The position numbers were made by a program, and so were the translations under genes. Below, one piece after another: positions 9,600 to 18,904 of a DNA stretch of 64,000 bases. The stretch is from CAYPTB01 sp964413535 (GTDB lineage Bacteria > Planctomycetota > UBA1135 > GCA-002686595), in the NCBI GenBank assembly GCA_964413535.1, contig CAYPTB010000032.1:255573-319572 (forward strand). The letters run 5' to 3'. The first letter of the stretch is position 1. Each line of letters starts with the position of its first letter. The notes beneath the pieces were generated by a model. It worked only from the letters and a program-made list of their open reading frames with translations, was not told the DNA's origin and ran no database searches.

Positions 9600-9797
9600 G
9601 CTCGGAAACTCCCCTCGAAGTGGGCGCCCTTCGATGCATCGAGCGGAGGCTCGCGTCGGAGCGGCGGTTCGGGTCGCGCCCGGCGCGCCCGGGGCGAAGC
9701 GCCAAGGATACGCGGCGGGGGGGAAGGGTCCAGGCGCCGTGCGGTTCCGCCCGTCCCCGAACCGAGGGACTTCGATCGCCCGAACGGGGGCGCCGGG

Positions 9798-12011
9798 TCA
9801 GACTTCGGCGAGCGGGCCCGCCGGTGCGAAGCGCTCGGGACCGCCCGGGCGCTCGGCCACTCCGGGAGAGCCGGTGAGCTCCAGGAGCCGATGGCGAACC
9901 GCTCCGAGACCGAGCGCCGTGGCGTAGCGCCAGAGCCCGCCGCGGAAGGGAGGGAAGCCCATCCCGAAGACGGTGGCGAGGTCGAGCTCGCCCGAGCTCG
10001 CGACGACCTGCTCGTCGAGCGCGCGCGCGGCCTCGTTCACCATCGCGAGCACGCAGCGGTCGACATGGTCGCGCGGGAAGAGGGCCGCGTCGTGGCGCGG
10101 ACCGCCCATCGGTCGCGCGAAGCGCGGGTTGCGTCCATCGCGCGCGAGTCGGCCGCGCTTCTTGGCGTAGAGATAGATGCCACGGCCGGTCTTCTTCCCG
10201 AGCTCTTTCGCCTCCACGAGCGGCGCGAGCGAGCGGGACTTCGCCATGCGCGCGCCATAGCCGGCTTCGAGCGAATCGGCCGCGTGGTCCGCGATGTCGA
10301 GTCCGACTTCGTCGAGGAGTTCGAAGGGCCCCATCGGCATGCCGAAATCCCGGAGCGCGCGATCGACCGCCTCCGGATCGGCGCCGGCTTCCCACAGCCG
10401 CAGCGCCTCGTCGAGATAGGGACCGAGCAGGCGGTTCACGAGGAAGCCCGGAACGTCCTTCACGACCACCGGCGTCTTGCCGAGATCGAGCGCGAGACGC
10501 GCGGTGCGCGCGACGACCTCGTCGGAAGTGGCGTCGCCGCGCACGACCTCGACGAGCGGCATGCGGCGCACCGGATTGAAGAAGTGCATGCCGACGACGC
10601 GCTCGGGATGCGGGATCCCCTCGGCGATCGCCGTGACGGAGAGGGAGGAAGTGTTGGTCGCGAGGATCGCGTCGGGAGCGAGCGCCGCGGAGAGCTCTCC
10701 GAACACCGAGCGCTTGACGTCGAGCCGCTCCGCGACGGCCTCGAGGACGAGCTCGCAGCGCTGGAACCCCACCCCCAGCGTCGTGGCCTCCAGACGATCG
10801 ACGGCGGCCCGGGCCTCGTGGGGAAGGAGTCGACGGCGCTTCCTCTGTTGGTCGACGTGCGTGCGATGCTCACGCACGGCCTCGTCGAGCGCGCGGCGGT
10901 CGACGTCGCGAAGACGCGTGTCGATCTCCGCTTCCGCCAGCGCGCTGGCGATCGCCCGGCCCATGACGCCTGCGCCGATCACGCCGGCGCGTCCGACGCG
11001 CGCGGGTCGGTCTCCCGAGGGCAGCAGGCCGAGCTTCTTCGCGCTCTCCGAGAGCTCGAACAGCGCGACGAGGCTCTTCGTGACCGGACCCGTGAGGAGC
11101 GGAGCCACGGCGCGCGCCTCGGCTTCGAGGCCGCTCTGGAGCGGCGTGCCCGGGGCGCGCACGACGAGCGGGATCGCCGCCAGCGGTCCCGGGTAGTGTC
11201 CGCCCGTTTCGCGCCGCACGCGCTTCTCCGCTTGGCGCTGGACGAAGTCGCGCACGGGCGGATCGAGGTCGATCAGGTAGCGCCAGATGCCGCGCCGCCG
11301 GCGTGGAGCGTCCTTGCGGCCGAGCGCGATCTCGCTCGCTATGCGGACGAGGTACTCGGGGTGCGTCAATCGATCGACGAGCCCGAGCGACTTCGCCTGC
11401 CGCGCGGGATAGAGGCGCCCGCCGAGGATCGCCGCGAGGGCCTTGGGTACGCCGATGCGCCGCGGGAGGCGCTGCGTGCCGCCCCATGCGGGGAAGATCC
11501 CGAGCTTGACCTCGGGCAGCCCGACGCGCGTCTTCGGATCGTCGGCGCACACGATGCGATCGCAGGCGAGTGCGAGCTCGTAGGCGCCGCCGGGCACGGG
11601 CCCGCCGACGGCGGCCACCGTGAACAACGGCCCGCCCGACTCGCGCGAGAGGAGCGCGATGCGGTCGAACGTGCGCTGGCCGAAGCGCACGAGCTCGAGC
11701 GCGTCCTCGACCTTCGTCACGGCTCCGATCGCGGCGACGTCCGCGCCCGCGGCGAAGGACAGGGGCTCGCGGCCGGTGATCACGAGCGCGCGCAGACTCT
11801 TGTCCGCCTCGATCGAATCGAGCGCGAGGTCGAGGTCGCGCATGAGCGCCATGTCGAGCACGGCCAGCTTGCGGTGCGGCGGATCGAGCACCAAGACGGC
11901 CAGGCCCTCGTCCTTGCGGGTGACGCGTACGCAGCTTCCCGGGGCCGGCGCGTCGGCGGGCAAGAAGCTCGCGACGCTCCGCTCGGACTCCAGCGCGGCT
12001 TCCGTGCTCAT
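9798..12011 (-). CDS. fadJ: Fatty-acid oxidation multifunctional protein (enoyl-CoA hydratase / 3-hydroxyacyl-CoA dehydrogenase)
   Basis: A 737-residue two-enzyme protein of beta-oxidation. The N-terminal crotonase half (~30-300) keeps both catalytic Glu residues, in GGAYELALACD and LPEVKLGIFPAWGGTQ. The C-terminal half has the NAD-binding loop VIGAGVMGRAIASALAE, the active-site segment MHFFNPVRRMPLVEVV and the PGFLVNRLLGPYLDE motif. It hydrates trans-enoyl-CoA and oxidises the 3-hydroxyacyl-CoA. Its ATG overlaps the stop of the upstream thiolase (ATGA), so the two are co-translated as a FadI/FadJ-type pair. FadB and FadJ cannot be told apart with certainty here; thiolase-first order favours FadIJ. 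Confidence 0.93.
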   Translation of the reverse strand: MSTEAALESERSVASFLPADAPAPGSCVRVTRKDEGLAVLVLDPPHRKLAVLDMALMRDLDLALDSIEADKSLRALVITGREPLSFAAGADVAAIGAVTKVEDALELVRFGQRTFDRIALLSRESGGPLFTVAAVGGPVPGGAYELALACDRIVCADDPKTRVGLPEVKLGIFPAWGGTQRLPRRIGVPKALAAILGGRLYPARQAKSLGLVDRLTHPEYLVRIASEIALGRKDAPRRRRGIWRYLIDLDPPVRDFVQRQAEKRVRRETGGHYPGPLAAIPLVVRAPGTPLQSGLEAEARAVAPLLTGPVTKSLVALFELSESAKKLGLLPSGDRPARVGRAGVIGAGVMGRAIASALAEAEIDTRLRDVDRRALDEAVREHRTHVDQQRKRRRLLPHEARAAVDRLEATTLGVGFQRCELVLEAVAERLDVKRSVFGELSAALAPDAILATNTSSLSVTAIAEGIPHPERVVGMHFFNPVRRMPLVEVVRGDATSDEVVARTARLALDLGKTPVVVKDVPGFLVNRLLGPYLDEALRLWEAGADPEAVDRALRDFGMPMGPFELLDEVGLDIADHAADSLEAGYGARMAKSRSLAPLVEAKELGKKTGRGIYLYAKKRGRLARDGRNPRFARPMGGPRHDAALFPRDHVDRCVLAMVNEAARALDEQVVASSGELDLATVFGMGFPPFRGGLWRYATALGLGAVRHRLLELTGSPGVAERPGGPERFAPAGPLAEV

Positions 12012-13318
12012 GCCGCCACCCTCTCGAGAACGACCGCTCCGCCCTGTCCGCCGCCGATGCACAGGGTGGCGAGCCCGAGATCGCAGTCGGCCGTGCGGAG
12101 CTCGTGGGCCGCCGTGAGCAACAGGCGGGCTCCAGTGGCTCCGACGGGATGCCCCAGCGCAATGGCTCCTCCGTTGCGGTTCGTGCGCTCCGGCGACAGG
12201 TGTCCGAGGGCCTTGGGCCGCCCGAGGTGGCGCACGGCGAAGTCGTCGCTCGCGAACGCGCGCCGGCAAGCGATGACCTGCGCCGCGAAGGCCTCGTTGA
12301 TCTCGATCGCGCCGATGTCCTCGAGCTCGCAGCCGGCGTCGGCCAGCGCCCGCGCGGAGGCGAACACGGGTCCGAGCCCCATGCGAGCCGGATCGCAGCC
12401 GGCGAAGGCCCACGAGCGCAGCGCGGCCAACGGCGCGAGGCCGAGGGAACGGGCGCGCTCCTCCGTGGCCACGAGCAGGGCCGTGGCGCCGTCGGTGATC
12501 CCGCAGGAGTTGCCGACGGTCACGATCCCGTCGGGCTTGTCGAAGTAGGGCTGGAGCTTCCCGAGCGCAGCCATCGATTGGTCGTCGCGGATCCCGTCGT
12601 CGTGCTCGAGCGATCCGCGCGAAGCCCCGCGGCCGAGCGGCAGGTGCGGAGCGATCTCCAGGGCGAAACGCCCGCTCTCGCGCGCGGCCTTCGCGCGCCG
12701 GTGGCTCTCGAGCGCGAACGCATCCGCTTCGTCGCGTTCGATCCCGAAGTCGCGGACCAAGCGTTCGGCGGTCTTGCCCATGATCATGCCGACGGTCGGA
12801 TCGGTGAGGCCTTCGACGAGGGTCACGCGCGGCGCCAGCATGCCGGGCCGGAAGCGCGCCAGGGCGGCGAGCTTCGCAAGGGGGCTGCGCGCGCCCGCGA
12901 GTCGTGCGAAGAAGTCGGCGGCCCTCTGGTTCCAGTGCAACGGGTAGGCGCTCATGACCTCGACACCGACGCACAGGAAGAGGTCGCCCTCACCCGCCCG
13001 GATCTTGGCGGCCGCGCTGGTGACCGCCTGCATGCCGCTCGCGCAATTGCGTCCGACCGTGTAGCCGGGAACGCCCTTCGGCACACCGGCGCGGAGGGCG
13101 AGGACGCGTCCGACGTTGGTCTGGTCGTGGGGGGGGCCCACGCAGCCGACGATCACCTCGCACAATTCGGCTGGATCGATTCCGGTGCGTGCTATGAGCT
13201 CGCGGACGAGCGCAGCGCCGAGATGGCCGGCGTCCTCGCCCGCGAAGACGCCGCCGGCTCGGGCCTGCGGCAACCTCAGACCGGCGGCCAGGACGACGCG
13301 AGAAGGATTCGTCTTCAT
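12008..13318 (-). CDS. fadI: Acetyl-CoA acyltransferase (thiolase)
   Basis: A 436-residue thiolase that splits 3-ketoacyl-CoA into acetyl-CoA and a shortened acyl-CoA. The acylated Cys lies in VGRNCASGMQAVTSAA, the His of the second motif in INEAFAAQ, GHPVGATGAR carries the C-terminal active-site His, and CIGGGQGGA holds the second catalytic Cys. Start MKTNPSRVVLAAG was chosen because the fold begins at SRVVLAAG; the frame stays open far upstream but that extension is low-complexity and overlaps other genes. First gene of a two-gene operon with the fadJ-like gene. No Shine-Dalgarno is visible. Confidence 0.94.
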   Translation of the reverse strand: MKTNPSRVVLAAGLRLPQARAGGVFAGEDAGHLGAALVRELIARTGIDPAELCEVIVGCVGPPHDQTNVGRVLALRAGVPKGVPGYTVGRNCASGMQAVTSAAAKIRAGEGDLFLCVGVEVMSAYPLHWNQRAADFFARLAGARSPLAKLAALARFRPGMLAPRVTLVEGLTDPTVGMIMGKTAERLVRDFGIERDEADAFALESHRRAKAARESGRFALEIAPHLPLGRGASRGSLEHDDGIRDDQSMAALGKLQPYFDKPDGIVTVGNSCGITDGATALLVATEERARSLGLAPLAALRSWAFAGCDPARMGLGPVFASARALADAGCELEDIGAIEINEAFAAQVIACRRAFASDDFAVRHLGRPKALGHLSPERTNRNGGAIALGHPVGATGARLLLTAAHELRTADCDLGLATLCIGGGQGGAVVLERVAA

Positions 13319-13549
13319 CGGTGGAAGGAATGCGGGGTCTGGGCGAGGAAGGGATCGGCCGCTCGGGCCGATCCCACTAGTCCCGATCTCGATTGGACTC
13401 CCGCTCGAGCCGCGAATCCACGCCCCGCTCCCGAATGATCGAACAAGTTTCTCCGGGCTCCTGCCGACATGGATGATGGGAACTGCGTCCCGCGGCAACC
13501 AGCACCGCGACCCCCAGTCCGACCCGTTTCGCCCCCGACTCTGGTAACC

Positions 13550-14692
13550 ATGGAGGACGCATTCAGCCCCTCTCCTTCCGGCGCGCGCTCGGTCCCGCGT
13601 GACGCGCGGCCCGGACCCGCGAAGCGGCCGCGCACCGTGCTCGTCCTCGGCGGGGGAGGCATGCGCGGGATGGCCCACGTCGGGGTCCTCAATGCCCTGG
13701 CGGCGCTGGGGTTCGAGTACGACGCGGTGGTCGGGACGAGCATCGGGGCGCTCGTCGGAGCCATGGCCGCGGGCGGACAGTCGCTCGAGCAGATGGAGAA
13801 GAAGATCTCCGAGTTGCAGAAGGGCGACTACTTCCAACTCAACTTCCTGAAGTTCCTGTTGAAGGGAGCGCGGGCTCCGAGCATGTACTCCGGAGAGCGT
13901 TTCCGCGCGAAGCTCGCGGAGCTCCTGCCTCCGCTCTCGTTCGGCGAGCTCCGCGTGCCGTTCTACTGCAACGCGGTGCAGCTCGAGTCGGGCGGGAGCG
14001 TGTTCTGGGGCATGCCGGGGATGGACGACATCTCGCTCGTCGACGCCGTGTACTCGTCGTGCGCGCTGCCGGGGATCTTCGAACCCCACGTCCGCGACGG
14101 CAAGCACTACATGGACGGCGGCATCGTCGATTCCGTGCCGCTGCGCTTCGCGAAGACCCTGCGTCCCGAGCTCATCATCGCAGTCGACCTGTCCGTGAAG
14201 GCGACCTTCACGCCGCCCAAGTACAAGGACCGCGTGATCACGACCCTCTGGCGCTCGTTCGAGATCGCGGAGGAAGTCCTGGTCGAGCACCAGCTCCACA
14301 TGCATGCCGACTGGCGCGTGGCGCTGATCCAGCCGAAGGTCGGTCATCTCTCGCGCTTCGATTTCCAGGACGTCCCGGAGATCGTGAGGCTCGGACGAGT
14401 CGAAGCCTATCGAGTGTTGACTTCGCACGCTGCGACCCGCGAACTCGTTCGAACCGAGATCGTGAACGGACTCTCCTGTCCCGTGACTCCACGCGACTAC
14501 GTCACGATCCGCATCGACCGTGAGGCGTGCATCGGGTGCGGGATGTGCGAGATGGTCTGCGAGACCGACGCTTTCTGGGCCACGAGCGGCGGCAAGGCCA
14601 CGGTGCGCAAGCTCAGTAACTACGAGTGCACGCGCGATCACTCCTGCGCTCGCAACTGCCCGACCGGCGCGATCCACCTCGGGAATCTCTGA
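13550..14692 (+). CDS. Patatin-like phospholipase with a C-terminal ferredoxin domain
   Basis: A 380-residue fusion. Residues 28-300 are a patatin-family lipid acyl hydrolase: oxyanion-hole loop GGGGMRG (34-40), nucleophile Ser64 in GTSIG and the dyad Asp189 in DGG. Residues 318-380 are a ferredoxin-like module with Cys at 327, 330, 333 and 337 (CxxCxxCxxxC), then Cys 360, 366 and 370, the last followed by Pro as in 4Fe-4S ferredoxins. No signal peptide is evident. The ATG at 13550 begins MEDAFSPS; an in-frame ATG at 13469 would add 27 Pro-rich residues, and neither start has a clear ribosome binding site. Expected activity is acyl-ester hydrolysis; the role of the iron-sulfur part is unknown. 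Confidence 0.87.
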   Translation: MEDAFSPSPSGARSVPRDARPGPAKRPRTVLVLGGGGMRGMAHVGVLNALAALGFEYDAVVGTSIGALVGAMAAGGQSLEQMEKKISELQKGDYFQLNFLKFLLKGARAPSMYSGERFRAKLAELLPPLSFGELRVPFYCNAVQLESGGSVFWGMPGMDDISLVDAVYSSCALPGIFEPHVRDGKHYMDGGIVDSVPLRFAKTLRPELIIAVDLSVKATFTPPKYKDRVITTLWRSFEIAEEVLVEHQLHMHADWRVALIQPKVGHLSRFDFQDVPEIVRLGRVEAYRVLTSHAATRELVRTEIVNGLSCPVTPRDYVTIRIDREACIGCGMCEMVCETDAFWATSGGKATVRKLSNYECTRDHSCARNCPTGAIHLGNL

Positions 14693-14700
14693 GATCCTCG

Positions 14701-15609
14701 TCAGTCCGAGGGGGGTACGACCCGTCCGCGGAAGCGCTCGAGCTCCTGGACGTCGGATTCGCTGAACCCGCCCGTGCGCGGGACGCCGGGGGTGCTCCAC
14801 ACGCCGGGTCGCTGCGCGCCTTCGGATTCGGCGCCGGATCGCGCGGCGGAGGCTCCGGCCGGCCACACCTCGGCCGAGGCTGGCCGTGGCGGAGGCTCCG
14901 TTCCGGTGAAGCGCCCGAAGAGGCCGAGGCCGTGGCGCATGCGAACGGCCATGAGCTCCTGCGCTCCCGCGAACCACACGAACGCGGCGATCAGCGGAAC
15001 CACCCACATCCCTGCCAGGACCGCGAGGAACACCATCACGAGGGCGACGTAGCGGCCGACCCGCACGGCGCGCTCGGTCGCCGTGACCCAGTCCTCTTTC
15101 CGGCCGAGGTAGGCGCGCAGGACGCGGCCGCCGTCCATGGGGAAGGCGGGGATGAGGTTGAAGCCTCCGAGCATCAAGTTGATCTTCAGGAAGAACGCAG
15201 CCGGGACGGCGAGCCACAGCGCGTCGAGCAAGAGAGCAGCGAAGATCACCGTCAAGGACAGCAGAGCGAGCGCGAAGTTCACGAGCGGGCCCGCGATCGC
15301 GATCAGCATCTCGGTGCGCGAGTTCTCGGGGATCTCGCTCATGCGCGCCATGCCGCCGAGCGGCCAGAAAGTGATCTCGAGCACCCGGATCCCGAAGTGC
15401 TGCGCGACTAAGCTGTGGCCCAGCTCGTGGAGGAAGACCGCGCCGAAGATCACGACGAGCCAGGCCATCTGCTGGAGCGGCTCGGACCCGAAGCGAACGA
15501 GGACGAGCGGCAGCAGGAACCACAGGAAGTGGACCCTGACGTCGATGCCCGACACGCTTCCCAGGCGCAGGGAGGAGCGACCGAGCGAGAGAGCGGGTCG
15601 TTGGGTCAC
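14701..15609 (-). CDS. Site-2 protease family (M50) intramembrane metalloprotease
   Basis: A 302-residue membrane protease. The zinc site is HELGH in a transmembrane segment (VVIFGAVFLHELGHSLVAQH), and the third ligand Asp lies in NLIPAFPMDGGRVLRA. About five to six hydrophobic helices fill residues 25-225. A soluble Pro/Ala/Gly-rich tail of ~75 residues follows and ends in VVPPSD. Such S2P enzymes cut transmembrane substrates, often anti-sigma factors or signal peptides; no partner is adjacent. Convergent with the patatin-ferredoxin gene (8 bases between stops) and divergent from the AOR gene (194 bases). Confidence 0.9.
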   Translation of the reverse strand: MTQRPALSLGRSSLRLGSVSGIDVRVHFLWFLLPLVLVRFGSEPLQQMAWLVVIFGAVFLHELGHSLVAQHFGIRVLEITFWPLGGMARMSEIPENSRTEMLIAIAGPLVNFALALLSLTVIFAALLLDALWLAVPAAFFLKINLMLGGFNLIPAFPMDGGRVLRAYLGRKEDWVTATERAVRVGRYVALVMVFLAVLAGMWVVPLIAAFVWFAGAQELMAVRMRHGLGLFGRFTGTEPPPRPASAEVWPAGASAARSGAESEGAQRPGVWSTPGVPRTGGFSESDVQELERFRGRVVPPSD

Positions 15610-15803
15610 GGGCGGGCTCGGGGCGAGATCGAAGGCGGGCGATCCAGCGCGCGGGGCTCGCCACAGCGCCCTTCCCCGGAGGAGAGCGGCGCGTACGGAT
15701 AGGCGCCGTTCGCCGCGGGAGCCCGTGTCACTTCGGGGGGAGACCCTAGGACCCGAGCCCCCCGTTCACAACCCCGGGGGTCCCGTCGGATATCGTCGGA
15801 AAC

Positions 15804-18029
15804 GTGCCTTCGACTCATGGAACCAGATCACCCGGACGACCGGCCGTGCTCGTCCTCGATCTAGCGCGCCTCGAGCCGGGCCGAAGCGCCGTTCGGGCAC
15901 CCGCCGAGTGGACCTCGGTCGATCCGGCGCGAGGTCGAATCGGCGGGTGGGGCGGGAGCGCGCTCTCGGCTGCGTGGCTCGAGGAAGCGGCCGCGGAGGG
16001 TGCGAGCGAGCCGCCGCTCGTCCTGGCGATCGGCGAGTGCGTGCGCCGCGGGCTCCCCACGGCTGCGCGTGCGAGCGTGGCTTCGCGCGGCGCGTCGAGC
16101 GGCCGACTCGCGGAGGGGCAGATCGGGGGCGACCTCGCCCTGCGCCTCACCGGAGTGGCGGACGCCGTCGTGCTCCGGGGCCGCGCGCGCCGCGCGGGTT
16201 CCGTCGTCGTACTCGGCGCGGATGGCGTCGTGGAACTCGTCGTCCTCCCCGAGCTGCGCAGCGCCTCCCCCGCGGTGATCGAGCGCGAGGTCGCGGCCCG
16301 CTTCGGCGATTGCGCGGTGCTGCGCGCCGGACCCGCCGCTCACTGCGGCGTCCCGTTCGCGACCCTCGTGGCGGGCGGGGAACATCCGAGCCACGTGGGA
16401 AGGGGCGGGCTCGGCGCGTGGTTCGCGCGAGCGGGTCTGGTCGCGCTCGTCGTGCGAGCGGACCCGCTACCCGCGAGCACCGGCGAGCGCGGCGCCGGCC
16501 ACGCGGCGCTCTTGCGCGCCCTCGCTTCGTCCCCGAGGTTACGCGCGCGCGGGGAGGGCGGCACCTTCGAGCTGTGGCAGGCGTTCCAAGCGCGCGGCGA
16601 GCTCACCTCGCGCAACTACACGGAAGGGGTGTCGCCGGAGGTCGCGGGCCGCTTGTGGCAGGAGTCGCGCGCGTCCGGCCGCGAGCGCAAGGGTTGCCGC
16701 GGTTGTCCGACGCCCTGCGGTTGGGTGTTCGAGCGGTCGGGCGGCGCGCCGCTGCAGGGAGCTCACTTCGGTGCTTCCTGGGCGCTCGGGCCGAACCTCG
16801 GGCTCGAGCGCTTCGACGATGCGCTGCGATTGCTCGCGCTGTGCGACGAGCTCGGCGTCGATGCGAAGGAGAGTGGGGCCGTGCTGGCGTTGCGCGCGCG
16901 CGCGGGCGAGCGCGGTCTGGATCGCGCCGCGCCGCGCTACGGCGAGGTCTCGGAGTTCGAGGACGCGCTACACGAGCTCGGGCGCGAATCGAGCGGCGAC
17001 CGACGGACGGATGCACGCCGGGGAGCTCTCGGAGCCGAGGCGCTGGCGGAGGCGCTCGGCCTGGCGGACGAGCTCGCGAGCGCGTCCGGCCAGGCCGCGC
17101 GCGAAGGAAGCGACCTCGCGGCCGTGCTCGGACAATGCACGAGCGCGAACGGCGCCGACCCGATGCGGTCGTTCCCGTTCTCGACGGCGGACGGGCTCGA
17201 CCGCGACCGGATCGAGCACTTGCTCGCCGGCATCCCGCTTCCCGCCGGGGCGGAGGACCCCCTCGATCCGCGCGGAAAAGGTCGGCTCGTCTGGTGGCAC
17301 GAAAACCTTGTCGCGGCCATCGACGCTTCGGGTTTCTGTGCGTTCTCCGCGGGCGGGCTGCTCGCCGACGGAGTGTGCGAGCTCGACGAGCTCGCCGAGT
17401 GGATCGCTCCGGCCGCTCTCTCCGCCGAGAGCGACCCGCTCGGGGAGGCGTGGCGCGCGCGTTCGCCGGGAGAGCGCTTGCTCGCCGCAGGGGCGTCGAT
17501 CGCTCTCCTGCGTCGCCGGCTCAATGGGCGCTACGGAGCCGACGCCGACCTTCGTCCGCGCTTCGCGCGCGAGCGCCTCGACCGACCGGGGATGCTGGAT
17601 GAGTACCGCCGCGCCCGGGGGCTCGACGGTGTCGGAGTGCCGCGTCCGGAGGCGCTCGAACTCCTCGCCACTCCCGCGCTCTTCGATCTCGGCGCGCGCG
17701 CTCTCTCCGCCGAGGATGAGCCGATTGGCGCCGGCATGACGGCGATGGCAGGGCCCCGTGAGCGCGCACCCGGCATCGTCCGCCTGGTCGGGCTCGGCCC
17801 GCTCGGCGAGCGGCTGGGCGGCGAGATCGCGCTCGAGTTCCTCCTGCCGGCCAGCGTGGCCGACGTCGTGCGAGCCGTCGCCGACGAACATCCGGCGGCG
17901 GCGCCGTTCCTCTCGCGCGACGACCGCCCCATCGTCGCGGTCTACCGCGGGGGGACGCGCCTCGATTCGCGCGCGCTCGTCTCGGACGGCGAGCGGCTCG
18001 AGCTCGCCGTCGCGATCAGCGGCGGGTAG
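15804..18029 (+). CDS. Aldehyde:ferredoxin oxidoreductase-like tungsten/molybdenum enzyme with fused MoaD/ThiS-like C-terminus
   Basis: A 741-residue protein with a GTG start. The AOR family binds a bis-pterin tungsten (or Mo) cofactor and one 4Fe-4S cluster and oxidises aldehydes to acids. The cluster ligands are C298, C301 and C305 (GCRGCPTPCG) with a fourth at C512 (ASGFCAFSAG), matching the spacing of the Pyrococcus enzyme. Domain 1 (~1-215) is the pterin-binding sandwich and has drifted from the consensus. Residues ~658-741 form a separate beta-grasp domain that ends in Gly-Gly, the sulfur-carrier tail of MoaD/ThiS. The 3' end overlaps the convergent glycosyltransferase gene by 14 bases. 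Substrate unknown. Confidence 0.85.
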   Translation: MPSTHGTRSPGRPAVLVLDLARLEPGRSAVRAPAEWTSVDPARGRIGGWGGSALSAAWLEEAAAEGASEPPLVLAIGECVRRGLPTAARASVASRGASSGRLAEGQIGGDLALRLTGVADAVVLRGRARRAGSVVVLGADGVVELVVLPELRSASPAVIEREVAARFGDCAVLRAGPAAHCGVPFATLVAGGEHPSHVGRGGLGAWFARAGLVALVVRADPLPASTGERGAGHAALLRALASSPRLRARGEGGTFELWQAFQARGELTSRNYTEGVSPEVAGRLWQESRASGRERKGCRGCPTPCGWVFERSGGAPLQGAHFGASWALGPNLGLERFDDALRLLALCDELGVDAKESGAVLALRARAGERGLDRAAPRYGEVSEFEDALHELGRESSGDRRTDARRGALGAEALAEALGLADELASASGQAAREGSDLAAVLGQCTSANGADPMRSFPFSTADGLDRDRIEHLLAGIPLPAGAEDPLDPRGKGRLVWWHENLVAAIDASGFCAFSAGGLLADGVCELDELAEWIAPAALSAESDPLGEAWRARSPGERLLAAGASIALLRRRLNGRYGADADLRPRFARERLDRPGMLDEYRRARGLDGVGVPRPEALELLATPALFDLGARALSAEDEPIGAGMTAMAGPRERAPGIVRLVGLGPLGERLGGEIALEFLLPASVADVVRAVADEHPAAAPFLSRDDRPIVAVYRGGTRLDSRALVSDGERLELAVAISGG

Positions 18030-18738
18030 TCGGAAGCTTGGGAGGCAGCAGCGCCGTGCCGAGCACGTGCCAGGCCGCGCGCCAGATCTCCGAGCGGTTG
18101 ATCTTGGAGGCTCCGGCCACCCGGTTCTCGAACAGGATCGGGGTTTCGCCGATGCGGAACCCCGAGCGGTGGACGCGGTAGACCATCTCGTACAAGAACG
18201 AGTACCCCGAGGAGCGCACGGCGAACGGATCGACCGCGATGAGCGCCGGCACGCGGTAGCAACGGAAGCCCGAGGTGCAGTCGTGAACGGGCATGCGCAG
18301 GAGCAGGCGCGTGTAGAGGTTGGCGAAGGCCGAGAGCGCACGCCGGTGGAGCGGCCAGTTGGCGATGCCGCCGCCGGGGACGTAACGCGAGCCGATCACC
18401 ATGTCGTGATCCTCCATGGCGGCGAGCAACTCGGGCAAGTAGCCCGGATCGTGGCTGAAGTCGCAGTCCATGGTGACGACCAGCTCGAACCCGCGGTCGA
18501 TCGCGAAACGGAAGCCCTCGAGGTAGGCCGAGCCGATCCCGAGCTTCCTCGCGCGACGCAGGAGGTGCAGTCGCGGCTCGTCCGTCATGCGCCGAGCCAC
18601 GAGGTCGCCGGTGCCGTCCGGGCTCGCGTCGTCCACTACGAGCATCTCCAGGGCGGGCGACTGCTCGAGAACGCGCGTCACCAGGGGGACTACGTTCAAG
18701 GCCTCGTCGTAGGTGGGTGTGACGACCAGCGCGCGCAA
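18016..18738 (-). CDS. GT2 glycosyltransferase, polyprenol-phosphate mannosyltransferase type
   Basis: A 240-residue protein close to the soluble DPM1 family, which move mannose (or another hexose) from a nucleotide sugar to polyprenyl phosphate. The fold starts at once with MRALVVTPTYDEALNVVPLV. Donor-binding motifs are VVDDASPDGTGDL and the DXD-like MDCDFSHDP; the acceptor loop region contains GSRYVPGGG. It ends without membrane helices, unlike dolichol-type proteins with C-terminal anchors. Products would feed GT-C membrane enzymes such as the one at 27363. The 3' end overlaps the AOR gene by 14 bases. Confidence 0.9.
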   Translation of the reverse strand: MRALVVTPTYDEALNVVPLVTRVLEQSPALEMLVVDDASPDGTGDLVARRMTDEPRLHLLRRARKLGIGSAYLEGFRFAIDRGFELVVTMDCDFSHDPGYLPELLAAMEDHDMVIGSRYVPGGGIANWPLHRRALSAFANLYTRLLLRMPVHDCTSGFRCYRVPALIAVDPFAVRSSGYSFLYEMVYRVHRSGFRIGETPILFENRVAGASKINRSEIWRAAWHVLGTALLPPKLPTTRR

Positions 18739-18904
18739 GGGAGCGCGAGAAGGTACGGCTCGATTCGATGGTGCGCCACCGGCGGCGCGAACCCGTCGAC
18801 TTGCGGCACCCGTTCCTGCGACATTACCCTCGGCTTTACGATCCCCGGACGATCCTTCGATCGATCCCCTCGCTCACGCCTCCCCGTTCGACCGAATCGC
18901 GACC

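Noticed and set aside
7426..10395. 989-codon open frame on the minus strand overlapping transketolase
   Set aside because: Extremely Arg-rich frame-shifted shadow of tkt and fadJ.
9501..12548. 1015-codon open frame on the + strand across the fadJ/fadI genes
   Set aside because: It mirrors high-GC codon bias of the minus-strand beta-oxidation genes and spans several real gene boundaries; the composition is not protein-like.
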